This document shows, piece after piece, positions 17,662 to 25,865 of a stretch of DNA of 64,000 bases (position 1 is its first letter; each line of letters opens with the position of its first letter). The notes under the pieces were generated by a model. The model did no database searches. It was not told where the DNA came from and saw only the letters and a list, made by a program, of their open reading frames with translations. A program made the translations under genes and the position numbers. Source of the stretch: GCA-2720975 sp964469565 (lineage in GTDB: Bacteria; Planctomycetota; UBA1135; GCA-002686595); NCBI GenBank assembly GCA_964469565.1, contig CAYXZD010000001.1:186001-250000 (forward strand). The letters run 5' to 3'.

Positions 17662-18957
17662 GTGGGGCTTGAGTGGACTCGGCCGTGGGCACTGTGGGGC
17701 TTGGCCCTTCCGATCGCGTTAGTCGTACTCTCCCTTCAGAGGGGGGAGCCTCAGGCGCGGTTCCTAGGAACTCTCCGGCTGTGGGGAGGACTTGAGGAGC
17801 AAGGAAAGGGCCACCGCTTCCGCCGCCGCCTCCCGCTCTCCCGTCTCCTGCTCGTCGCGGGGTTGGTGGCAGGGAGCCTTGCTCTCGCAGGGCCCCGCCA
17901 TCGCCAAACGGCTCTTCCCCTGCGTTGGCACGTGGTGTTGAGCACCCATCCGAGCATGTTCTTGACCCATACGGATGGGAGGGGGCAGGCCAGCGGTCAA
18001 GGGACAAGGATTGAAGTGGCCCTTGCGGCAGTGAGGACACTCGTGAATCAGCAGCCCGAGCGGCCTGAACTTGAGTGGTCCCGTTGGAACGGGGCCGAGT
18101 TGGAGCGCATTCTGTCGGATGAACCGCCTGCACAATGGCTCTCGGCGAGCAACAGCACTGAGCGAAGTGAATCCTGGGCAGCTGTGGATGAGCCCCTCAC
18201 CCTTTGGGTGCGTGCCCAAGCCGGGGATCTCGACCCAGAGCACGCGGGGTTTGTTCACAGTGGGGGTGGCTTCGTACCCGGCTGGGTGGGGACGGTGAGG
18301 CAGCGCGGGCTGCATTGGGACGGCCAGTCTGTAGAGGAAGGCTCGGAATGCGAGAGTGCATGGGTGCAGCTGGGCTCGGGCTTGCCCAAGGATGTGAGGG
18401 AATTCGCAGCCCTTTGGGCCGAGGATCGGGGCCTTAGCCTTGCGGAGGGACAGGGGCGACCATCCCTCCATGTGGCTGGAACTGTGCCCCGTGAGGACGG
18501 CGAGCTCGAACCCTTGGGGGCTACCGCACGGTTTGCGAGGGACGGCTGGCAGGGATGGTCGGGAGTGGGACGGGCGGACGTCGGCCGGGCGTTAGCACCC
18601 TCCCATGGGAGGATCTGGTTGAGCGCCCTCGTGGAGGATCGCGAGCAGCCCCTCGTGGTGTACAAGCCCGGTTATGTGCAAGTAGCGATGCAGGAGCCAT
18701 TTGCCCTGCGTGCAGGGGACGAGGGAGCCTTCGCTGCATCCTGGGCGGAGCTTTTCGACAGCGCCCTACTCCCCAGAGAATCTGTCGTGTCTGTCCGTGA
18801 TCGGCGGGCCGCCGGAAGCTTACAAGTGCATGCTCCGCGCCAGGGGGAACGATCCTCCGGGCCCCCCTCCGAACCCGGGAATTGGACGCTGGTGCGTTGG
18901 CTCAGTGCCCTTGCAGCAGGCTTGGTGTTTGCCGCAGCCCTAGCCTTGCGTGCTTAG
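17662..18957 (+). CDS. BatA-like membrane protein with degenerate VWA motif
   Basis: The N-terminus has the two-helix BatA pattern (WALWGLALPIALVVLSL and SRLLLVAGLVAGSLALAG), and a last helix ends the protein (WLSALAAGLVFAAALAL). The strand after TM2 reads WHVVLSTHPSM (94-98 STHPS), where BatA has LDTSxSM. Asp and the first Ser of the DxSxS metal site are lost, so a MIDAS metal is unlikely to bind. The rest of the 431 residues is poorly conserved and predicted outside. The GTG at 17662 starts 3 bases after DUF58. The stop lies 1 base from the convergent Tm-1-like gene. Confidence 0.72.
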   Translation: MGLEWTRPWALWGLALPIALVVLSLQRGEPQARFLGTLRLWGGLEEQGKGHRFRRRLPLSRLLLVAGLVAGSLALAGPRHRQTALPLRWHVVLSTHPSMFLTHTDGRGQASGQGTRIEVALAAVRTLVNQQPERPELEWSRWNGAELERILSDEPPAQWLSASNSTERSESWAAVDEPLTLWVRAQAGDLDPEHAGFVHSGGGFVPGWVGTVRQRGLHWDGQSVEEGSECESAWVQLGSGLPKDVREFAALWAEDRGLSLAEGQGRPSLHVAGTVPREDGELEPLGATARFARDGWQGWSGVGRADVGRALAPSHGRIWLSALVEDREQPLVVYKPGYVQVAMQEPFALRAGDEGAFAASWAELFDSALLPRESVVSVRDRRAAGSLQVHAPRQGERSSGPPSEPGNWTLVRWLSALAAGLVFAAALALRA

Positions 18958-18958
18958 C

Positions 18959-20182
18959 TCAAGCGAGCATGTCCAAGAGGCAATCCACGGCCTGATCCAC
19001 GAAGGCCGGGTCCTCGGCGTCCGCATCGACTTCAACAACTCGGACGCTTTCGGGCGCTCCCTGTTTGAGGGCAGCGTAGAAAGCGGCGTCGGACTCGGGG
19101 TCTCGAAGCATGCCGCCCTCGACCCCGTACCGGCTTGTGCTGCGCAAAGGTAAGAAGAGCGTGGCTTGAGCACGGGTACTTTGCAGGCGCTCGCAGATGC
19201 TCTGCGCTACCTGCACCATCTCTTGCGCGTTGAGTCGAGGGACGAAGATGATGGGATTGTGAAAACCGTACAAGTGGTCAGTGTATGCCTCAGGTACCAC
19301 ATTGGCTTCGGTGAACAAGCCAATGTGTTCCGTGCCCCCCGGTACGATGACTTGAGGAAGCCCGAGTTCACCGGCCACGGTCAATCGCTCGGGTGTGGCG
19401 GCTCTGAGCCCTCCATGCACTTCGTCGGATATCTCACCCAGTCCATAGTCAAATACAGCTTGGATGTGCCCTGCCCGCATGAGCTGTTCCATGGCCGTGC
19501 CGCCGGAGCCCACGGCGTGGAAGATGATGACTTCATAGCCAGCCTCTTCAAAGCGTTTCTGGGCATGCATGGTGCCGTCTGTGAGAACGCCAAGATTGGT
19601 CATGGCGATGACGGGCCGATCGTCCGTGGGGGACTCCAAGGGAACGCCCGCTTGGGCCATGCCCCACGCACAGGCGGCCGCGTTGGCGAGGATGGTGCGG
19701 GCGAGTGGATTGAGGCCGAGGATGTCGCTGACCGGGAACATCATCGTGATGTCCTTGACTCCAACGAATGAAGATGTGTCACCCGACGCCATGGTGGAGA
19801 GCAATATCTTGGGGAATCCAAAGGGCAACTGCTGCATGGCTGCCGAGCAATTCGAGGATCCTTGGGTGCCGCCAAATCCGAGTACGGCTCCAATGCGCCC
19901 TTCGGCAATGAGTTCGTGCAAAACCTTGGCAGCTCCCGCGATCAGGATCGGGGCGGCTTCCTGCCGGTCGGGCTCAATCAAGAGCGATTCTAGCGTGGAT
20001 CCGCCTGCGGCAATGATGGCTTCGCGCCCCACGTCGGGAGTCGTGCCCGCTTCGCCCACGAGCCCCATGTCGATGAGCAGGGCCTGTCCGCCTAGGGCTT
20101 CAATGCGCTCCTTGACGTAGGCGGCCTCTTTTCCTTTCGTGTCGAGTGTCGCCAGAACGGCAATGGTGACAGGGGTACTCAT
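18959..20182 (-). CDS. Tm-1-like ATP-binding protein (UPF0261)
   Basis: Full-length UPF0261 protein (407 residues). The start VTIAVLATLDTKGKEAAYVKERI and the mid GFGGTQGSSNCSAAMQQLPFG and FHAVGSGGTAMEQLM loops match the Tm-1-like nucleotide-binding family. Tomato Tm-1, an inhibitor of tobamovirus replication, fuses this domain to a TIM barrel; bacteria often have the two as neighbours. That is the case here: the TIM-barrel gene ends 5 bases upstream. The bacterial substrate is not known. Lacks signal peptide, so cytoplasmic. Confidence 0.9.
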   Translation of the reverse strand: MSTPVTIAVLATLDTKGKEAAYVKERIEALGGQALLIDMGLVGEAGTTPDVGREAIIAAGGSTLESLLIEPDRQEAAPILIAGAAKVLHELIAEGRIGAVLGFGGTQGSSNCSAAMQQLPFGFPKILLSTMASGDTSSFVGVKDITMMFPVSDILGLNPLARTILANAAACAWGMAQAGVPLESPTDDRPVIAMTNLGVLTDGTMHAQKRFEEAGYEVIIFHAVGSGGTAMEQLMRAGHIQAVFDYGLGEISDEVHGGLRAATPERLTVAGELGLPQVIVPGGTEHIGLFTEANVVPEAYTDHLYGFHNPIIFVPRLNAQEMVQVAQSICERLQSTRAQATLFLPLRSTSRYGVEGGMLRDPESDAAFYAALKQGAPESVRVVEVDADAEDPAFVDQAVDCLLDMLA

Positions 20183-20187
20183 GGTGC

Positions 20188-21051
20188 TTACTTTTCGGAG
20201 GAAAATTCGAGGGATGCAAAGGCCGTGGCTGCTTCGAGGACAGCCTTCTCAATGGGAAGGCGTTCGGTCGAAGAACCGGTCCAGATTCCATCGCCACTGG
20301 TGTGGTCCAACATGTATTGGGCATCTTCAGGGGTCTCCATGGCAGCACCGTGGCCCACCAAGATGACGTCGGGATGGATCTCGCGCGCCATCTGGTAGGC
20401 CTCCTCGGTGCGCTCGGCCGTGAGTTCGATCGTTTCGCCCGAGTCGTAGCCCCGCAAGCCGCCCTTGGTGTTTCCTGCGTGGAAGCAAAAAATGTCGGGC
20501 TTGGCGCCTTCGAGCAGGGCACGTGCATCCTCCATGTCGAAGGCGAGGCCCACACTCAGTAGCCCCATTTCCTTGGCCAAGGCGAGCATTTCGACCTCAT
20601 GCTGGAATCGGATGCCGCTCTTGTGCATGACCTTGAACAGGGTGGAGTCCTTGTCGACGTAGCTGACCGATGGGCCGATGTTGGACACTGAGGGAATCCC
20701 GTTATCGAGCAGCACTTGGAGAAAAGTGCGCATATCCTTGAGCGGATCGTTTGCGTTGATACAGGCGCAGACAAATGCATCTCCCGACATGGCCGGCAAG
20801 ATGTCCTCGACAGTGTTGCGCAAGACCTGGGCATTGGAATCCAGAATGGGCCACATCATTGCCATGGTGCCCATGCCATTGGCCCGCAAGCGCGCCCCCG
20901 CGAATGTGTTGACACAATCCGCACCCGCTTTCTCAAGCAGGCTAGCCACAAGCCCACTGCCGGCAGATGAAATCAGAATGGGGTCGTGTGCGGCTACCTT
21001 GGCTCGGAGCTTGGCGAGGATGGCGGCGCGGGTAGTACGTGGAACAATCAT
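20188..21051 (-). CDS. TIM-barrel PEP-hydrolase-like protein
   Basis: 287 residues of the phosphoenolpyruvate hydrolase-like TIM-barrel family that pairs with UPF0261. Visible family stretches are ILISSAGSGLVASLLEKAGAD, GDAFVCACINANDPLKDM, NIGPSVSYVDKD and CFHAGNTKGGLRGYDSGET. The longer frame to 21084 adds a Pro-rich stretch of 11 residues, so ATG 21051 (MIVPRTTRAAIL) is chosen. It is the first gene of a two-gene operon with the Tm-1-like gene. The reaction is not established; some members are annotated as C-C hydrolases or aldolases. Confidence 0.88.
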   Translation of the reverse strand: MIVPRTTRAAILAKLRAKVAAHDPILISSAGSGLVASLLEKAGADCVNTFAGARLRANGMGTMAMMWPILDSNAQVLRNTVEDILPAMSGDAFVCACINANDPLKDMRTFLQVLLDNGIPSVSNIGPSVSYVDKDSTLFKVMHKSGIRFQHEVEMLALAKEMGLLSVGLAFDMEDARALLEGAKPDIFCFHAGNTKGGLRGYDSGETIELTAERTEEAYQMAREIHPDVILVGHGAAMETPEDAQYMLDHTSGDGIWTGSSTERLPIEKAVLEAATAFASLEFSSEK

Positions 21052-21122
21052 GTTATGTGGAGTTGAGGGAGGGGGCGGGGGCACAGCCTACATTGAGCCA
21101 AGGCAGGGGACTAGGACCTGTC

Positions 21123-22094
21123 TTAGAGGTCGAAACGGTCGCCGTCATCGCACACCCGCGCTCCCACCTCTCGCACTCTGGCAGCTGCCGAGGAGTTTGG
21201 GTCAAGGACAGGGTTGGTGTGATTGATGTGCAAGAAGTTCACCTTGGCCCTTAGGGGGGCAGGTAGTTCTTCAAGCAGATCGAGCGTGTGGCTGATCGGA
21301 GGGTGGGGGATTTGGCTCATGTCCCGGCCGGGGAGTTCGGCACCGTCATAGAAGGTGCCGTCCACCAGGACCTCATCATATTCCTCCAGCCATTCCTGAA
21401 GAGGGGCCCACTCGCCCTGCCAGCGATCGATGTCTGGCAGGTAGAGCAGACTCCGCTCAGGACCCTGAATGGCGAATGCGAAGGTGTCACTGAACTCGCC
21501 ACGATGGGGAACTGAGAGGGGCGTGAGAATCAGATCCGGGCGTAGCGCGAGGGACCTGCCCGCCCGAAGGACTTCGTGTTTCAGGTGACTGGCCTCAAAG
21601 AGCAGACTCCACGGTCCGTTGTGTTTTAGATAGGCGCCCATTTTTTGGGAAGCGTAAAGGCGTGTCGTTTGAGTGCCGTAGGCTTCCCTGCCGAGGTGCA
21701 TGAGCCCGGTGTAGTGGCCCATGTGGCCATGGGTGATAAAAATTCCATCAAAGAGAGGGGGACGGGATCCTACGAGGGCTGGCGGGGCTGCATGGGAGCG
21801 TGCAACTTCGAGTTGTTCGGGTAAATCGGGGGATGCATCCAACAACCAACGCTGATTGCAGCGCGGATCGACGAGCAGGGCACTGACCACGTGACGGGCT
21901 AGCTCGGGATTCTGACGTGCATCCTGACACAGGGGCAGCTGACAGCCCATCTGGGGGTAACCGCCATCTTGCGCGGTGCCTAGGAGCACCAGGTAGGGCC
22001 CAGTGGGGAGGGGCGGCGGCGCAGGCGGAGGGGAAGCACAAGCCATGAGGCCCATCAGCAGGGGGATCAGGCTGGAGAATATTGGACGATGCAT
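21123..22094 (-). CDS. PqqB-like metallo-beta-lactamase-fold lipoprotein
   Basis: Begins with a lipoprotein signal (lipobox LMAC, Cys19) from ATG 22094. The start LGTAQDGGYPQMGC and two spaced cysteines resemble PqqB. The metal motif is THGHMGH, where the superfamily has THxHxDH, so the usual Asp is Gly. A later HTNPVLD loop and PDIDRW strand fit the fold. No other pqq genes are present, so a role in PQQ synthesis is not supported; an extracytoplasmic hydrolase is more likely. An ATG at 22124 would add 10 residues and spoil the signal. Transcribed divergently from xylA with an 83-base gap. Confidence 0.82.
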   Translation of the reverse strand: MHRPIFSSLIPLLMGLMACASPPPAPPPLPTGPYLVLLGTAQDGGYPQMGCQLPLCQDARQNPELARHVVSALLVDPRCNQRWLLDASPDLPEQLEVARSHAAPPALVGSRPPLFDGIFITHGHMGHYTGLMHLGREAYGTQTTRLYASQKMGAYLKHNGPWSLLFEASHLKHEVLRAGRSLALRPDLILTPLSVPHRGEFSDTFAFAIQGPERSLLYLPDIDRWQGEWAPLQEWLEEYDEVLVDGTFYDGAELPGRDMSQIPHPPISHTLDLLEELPAPLRAKVNFLHINHTNPVLDPNSSAAARVREVGARVCDDGDRFDL

Positions 22095-22177
22095 GCCTAG
22101 AGGGTACCCACTCGGTCGAGGCATTCGCTCACCAATTCCCTGCCCCTAGTGTCAGGCCAAATTGCTATACCTCTCCC

Positions 22178-23353
22178 ATGTCCTCCTACGACCCGACCCC
22201 TGACGATCGCTTCACCTTTGGCCTCTGGACCGTGGGAAACCCGGGCCGTGATCCATTCGGGGGTCCCACCCGGGCCACCCTCGATCCAAATCACCTGGTG
22301 CGAAAGCTGGCAGAGTGCGGGGCGTATGGAGTCAACCTGCACGATAATGATCTAGTACCCCATGGTGTGTCGCATGTCGAGCGAGACAACATCGTTGCCC
22401 GCTTCAAGCAGACGTTGGACGAGACGGGCATGGTCGTTCCAATGGCCACAACCAACCTGTTTAGCTTGCCGGTTTTTAAGGACGGTGCGTTCACCTCCAA
22501 CGATCCGAAAGTGCGCGCATTTGCCTTGAAGAAAACGATGGATGCCATCGACCTCGGGGTCGAACTTGGAGCATCGACCTATGTCTTTTGGGGGGGGCGT
22601 GAGGGAACTGAAGCTGACGCCTGCCGGGATCCCCAAGATGCAATGAAGCGCTTCCGCCATGCAGTTGATTTCTTGTGTGGGTACGTCAAGGAACAGGGCT
22701 ATGACCTGCGCTTTGCGCTCGAAGCTAAACCGAATGAGCCGCGATGTGATATATACCTTGCCACGACAGGACACATGCTGCACTTCATCTCGACTCTAGA
22801 GAATCGTGATATGGTGGGAGTGAATCCCGAGGTTGCTCATGAGCACATGGCCGGCCTGTCCTTTGTACACGGCGTGGCCCAGGCCATGGAGGCAGGTAAA
22901 CTCTTTCACATCGATTTGAATGCTCAGCGCATTGGCCGTTACGACCAAGACCTGCGCTTTGGCAGTGAGGACCTCAAGCAGGCGTTCCTACTCGTGCGCT
23001 TGCTTGAAGGGACTGCTGGGAATGCGGCCTACACGGGCCCCTTGCATTTCGATGCCCATGCTTATCGCACCGAAGACGAACAAGGAGTTTGGGATTTCGC
23101 CCGGGGTTGCATGCGCACCTATAAGATTCTGGCCGAGCGCGCTCGAGCCTTTGATGCTGATGATCAGGTTCGTGAGTGCCTTGCCCAGCCAGTAGATGCC
23201 TCGATTGATCCGATCTTGAATCTTCCCTATAGCGCTGCCGCCGCACAAAGCCTGCGGGCCCTGGATATCGATGATGTTGCCTTGGGTGCCAAGGGGCTCG
23301 GCTATGAGCGCCTTGATCAGATCATGTGTGAATACATGATGGGAGTGCGCTAA
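22178..23353 (+). CDS. xylA: Xylose isomerase, short (class I) type
   Basis: Converts D-xylose to D-xylulose in the cytoplasm, first step of xylose use. The 391-residue length and DRFTFGLWTVGNPGRDPFG start fit the short, actinobacterial-type class. Catalytic and metal residues are visible: His55 and Asp58 in NLHDNDLVPHG, Glu182 and Lys184 in FALEAKPNEPR, then NPEVAHEHMAG and FHIDLN, with DQDLRFGSED. The family usually has Gly after EPR; here it is Cys190. The frame is open to 22082, but ATG 22178 gives the normal N-terminus. No Shine-Dalgarno is visible. xylB follows after 4 bases. Confidence 0.95.
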   Translation: MSSYDPTPDDRFTFGLWTVGNPGRDPFGGPTRATLDPNHLVRKLAECGAYGVNLHDNDLVPHGVSHVERDNIVARFKQTLDETGMVVPMATTNLFSLPVFKDGAFTSNDPKVRAFALKKTMDAIDLGVELGASTYVFWGGREGTEADACRDPQDAMKRFRHAVDFLCGYVKEQGYDLRFALEAKPNEPRCDIYLATTGHMLHFISTLENRDMVGVNPEVAHEHMAGLSFVHGVAQAMEAGKLFHIDLNAQRIGRYDQDLRFGSEDLKQAFLLVRLLEGTAGNAAYTGPLHFDAHAYRTEDEQGVWDFARGCMRTYKILAERARAFDADDQVRECLAQPVDASIDPILNLPYSAAAAQSLRALDIDDVALGAKGLGYERLDQIMCEYMMGVR

Positions 23354-23357
23354 CTCC

Positions 23358-24815
23358 GTGTCGTTGCATCTTGGGCTCGATGTTGGAACCCAAGGGACCA
23401 AGGGTCTTGTCTTGGATGGGGAGAACTCCCGCATCCTCGCACGTGCGAGTGTCTCCTATGGGTTGATCGAGGGGCTCCCCGAAGGGGCGGCCGAGCAGCA
23501 CCCTCAAACCTGGGTGGATGCCATCGCCCAGGTGTGTGCTGAGCTTCTTGGCTCTCCCGGGGTAGACCCACAGGGCTTTGCAAGCGTGGGAGTTTCGGGC
23601 CAACAACACGGTTTGGTGGTGCTCGATGCGAAAGGCCAGGTCCTGCGGGCGGCAAAGCTGTGGTGTGACACAGCCACGGCCCCGGAGGCCCGCGAGCTAG
23701 CGGAACGCCTGGGTCGACCGATGCCCACCGGCTTCACGGCGTCAAAAATCCTGTGGCTCATGCGGCACGAGCCCGAAGTCTGGGATCGGGTGGCTCAAGT
23801 CTTGCTGCCCCATGACTACATCAATTACGTCCTGACAGGGAACGCGAGCATGGAAGCGGGCGATGCATCGGGCACCGGGCTTCTCGATGTCAGAACCCGC
23901 GAGTTCCGTCAGGAGGATCTCGACGCACTGGACCCGCGTTTGCCTTCCCTATTGCCTCCAATTCTTCCAGCGGGAGCCGTGGCGGGACATCTAGATGAGC
24001 GCGGAGCGCAGTTGCTCGGTCTACCCGAGGGGGTGCTCGTCAGTACAGGTGGCGGCGACAACATGATGAGTGCGGTGGGCAGCGGTGCAACCGAGCCGGG
24101 GGTTGCTGTGGCAAGCCTGGGTACCTCGGGGACTGTGTTTTGTCACAGTGACGCTCCCCGAGTGGATCCGGATGGGTTGATTGCGCCCTTTTGTGACTCG
24201 GTTGGCGGGTGGCTGCCTCTGCTGTGCGTGATGAATCTGACAAGCGTGGCTGAGGAAGTCTGTGCCAGTTTTAGTCAGAACCACGGTTCTTTGACTGAAG
24301 CCGCATCGTCCGTTCCCGTGGGTTGTGACGGACTCCTGTGGCTACCCTACCTCGCGGGTGAACGTGTACCCGACTTGCCGACGGCCAGCGGGACCTTGCT
24401 CGGGATTCGACCAGGTCACCTGCGTGCCGAAGTCTTGTATCGCGCCGCCTTGGAGGGCACGAGTTTGAATCTCGCTTGGGGGGTCGAACGCATGCGTAGA
24501 CTCGGGCTGCCCGTAGCCTCGATCCACTTGGTGGGTGGGGCTGCGCAGAATGCACTTTGGTGCCGGATCCTTGCGGACACATTGAATTGTCCTGTGACAC
24601 CCCTCGCAGAACTCGAATCTGCTGCTCTAGGGGCGGCCCTGCACGGGTTGTGGACTTGGAAGCGTGCGGAAGGGTCATCGCTATCGATGGCTGCACTCGC
24701 CACCCCCTGGATCGAAACCGCAGGACCTGCCCTGCAGCCCAATGAAGCTCGCGTGCAGCAGTACGCAGAGTTGGGCGATCGCTTCCGTCTCGAAGTATCG
24801 CGCGTGTATTCCTGA
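23358..24815 (+). CDS. xylB: Xylulokinase
   Basis: FGGY-family kinase that phosphorylates D-xylulose to xylulose 5-phosphate, which enters the pentose phosphate pathway. Residues 5-17 (LGLDVGTQGTKGL) are the first phosphate loop; VGVSGQQHGLV and WCDTATAPEA are typical of xylulokinases; ATP-site parts are ASLGTSGTV and LVGGAAQNALW. GTG 23358 is the start, 4 bases after xylA, so the two are an operon. No xylose transporter or XylR is adjacent. 485 residues is normal. It converges on the next gene with 13 bases between. Confidence 0.94.
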   Translation: MSLHLGLDVGTQGTKGLVLDGENSRILARASVSYGLIEGLPEGAAEQHPQTWVDAIAQVCAELLGSPGVDPQGFASVGVSGQQHGLVVLDAKGQVLRAAKLWCDTATAPEARELAERLGRPMPTGFTASKILWLMRHEPEVWDRVAQVLLPHDYINYVLTGNASMEAGDASGTGLLDVRTREFRQEDLDALDPRLPSLLPPILPAGAVAGHLDERGAQLLGLPEGVLVSTGGGDNMMSAVGSGATEPGVAVASLGTSGTVFCHSDAPRVDPDGLIAPFCDSVGGWLPLLCVMNLTSVAEEVCASFSQNHGSLTEAASSVPVGCDGLLWLPYLAGERVPDLPTASGTLLGIRPGHLRAEVLYRAALEGTSLNLAWGVERMRRLGLPVASIHLVGGAAQNALWCRILADTLNCPVTPLAELESAALGAALHGLWTWKRAEGSSLSMAALATPWIETAGPALQPNEARVQQYAELGDRFRLEVSRVYS

Positions 24816-24828
24816 GCTCGGGTTGGGG

Positions 24829-25854
24829 CTAGCCCTGATCGGGAAGCGCTGCTTTGCCCGTCCGCCCGTGGGTGTAGAGGGCTAGGGCGACAACCCCCAG
24901 CCCCATGGCAAACCAGAGGGTACAGAGGCGGATGAGAACCGTCGCGGAGACGGCCGCTGCTGTGGCAGCTGCAGGTGCCATGCCTAGAGTGCGCATGCGG
25001 CTACTGGTGAGCGCGGTCATCAGACCCTCGGTCACTCCCAACCCGCCAGGGGTGAAGAGGACCACAGCGCCCGCCACGGCCGAGATCGCGAACACGTACA
25101 CAGCAAAGAGAAATGGCAATTCTGCGGGGCACAGGGCATTGGCGATGAGCCAAAAGCCGGTGCACTCCAGCCCCCAGCCGAGGGTGGCCACCAGTGTAGG
25201 CAGGGGCAATTGGGAGGGGGACATGAGCACGCGTGTGCTGGCAACCATGGCTCGCACACCCTGCGCTGCACGGTTCAGGAGGGGCAGGTGCTCGAGGAAC
25301 TCACAGGCAAGCTTGGTGAAGGCTGGCCAGGCAATCAGGGCGATGAGAGCAGCGCACAGAGCAAGCGTGCCCCAGAACACCCATGCGTGCTCGGGGGCCG
25401 TCGCCAAGCCGCCGACGGCTACGAGGACGAGAAAGCCCAGCAGGTCGGTGAATCGCTCGGCGATGACGATGGGTGCGGTGTGGGCGAGGGGCGATCCCTC
25501 CGCTTCGCGGATGAGGATTGACTTGAAGGCCTCGCCCATTTTCCCCGGGGTGACGGTCAAGGCCAGACCGCTCAAGTGAATCATGAAGGAGTCTCTCACA
25601 CCCAGGTTGACTCCGAGCAGCTTGCGGTAGCCCTCCCAGCGAATGAAGCGGAGCAGGTAGTTCAGAAGGGACAGGCCCATGGCAGCGGGCACCAGAGTCA
25701 ACGGAAACCCATGCAAGGCTTCGCGAATCGAATCCACATCTGACCACAGGGTCATGAAGCCATAAACCACAACACCCAGGACCATCCCCAACACAATGCG
25801 TCCGATCAATTTGCCGTTCCTAGGACCGTCATTGCTCGTGGGTGCGTGGCTCAT
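24829..25854 (-). CDS. Lysylphosphatidylglycerol synthase TM-region family protein (UPF0104)
   Basis: Integral membrane protein of 341 residues with about eight hydrophobic helices. The loop LLRFIRWEGYRKLLG, the following TVTPGKMGEAFKSILIR and the later FTPGGLGVTEGLM are hallmarks of the flippase-like UPF0104/AglD group. Members flip or transfer lipids, or act in glycolipid synthesis, but function is not settled. Starts 11 bases after the NhaC stop on the same strand, so it is the second gene of that operon. Confidence 0.88.
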   Translation of the reverse strand: MSHAPTSNDGPRNGKLIGRIVLGMVLGVVVYGFMTLWSDVDSIREALHGFPLTLVPAAMGLSLLNYLLRFIRWEGYRKLLGVNLGVRDSFMIHLSGLALTVTPGKMGEAFKSILIREAEGSPLAHTAPIVIAERFTDLLGFLVLVAVGGLATAPEHAWVFWGTLALCAALIALIAWPAFTKLACEFLEHLPLLNRAAQGVRAMVASTRVLMSPSQLPLPTLVATLGWGLECTGFWLIANALCPAELPFLFAVYVFAISAVAGAVVLFTPGGLGVTEGLMTALTSSRMRTLGMAPAAATAAAVSATVLIRLCTLWFAMGLGVVALALYTHGRTGKAALPDQG

Positions 25855-25865
25855 GGAAGTGATGT

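Noticed and set aside
19166..19771. 201-residue plus-strand ORF and similar shadows at 24905, 30590, 35074, 39324
   Set aside because: Each is antisense to a gene with recognised family motifs.
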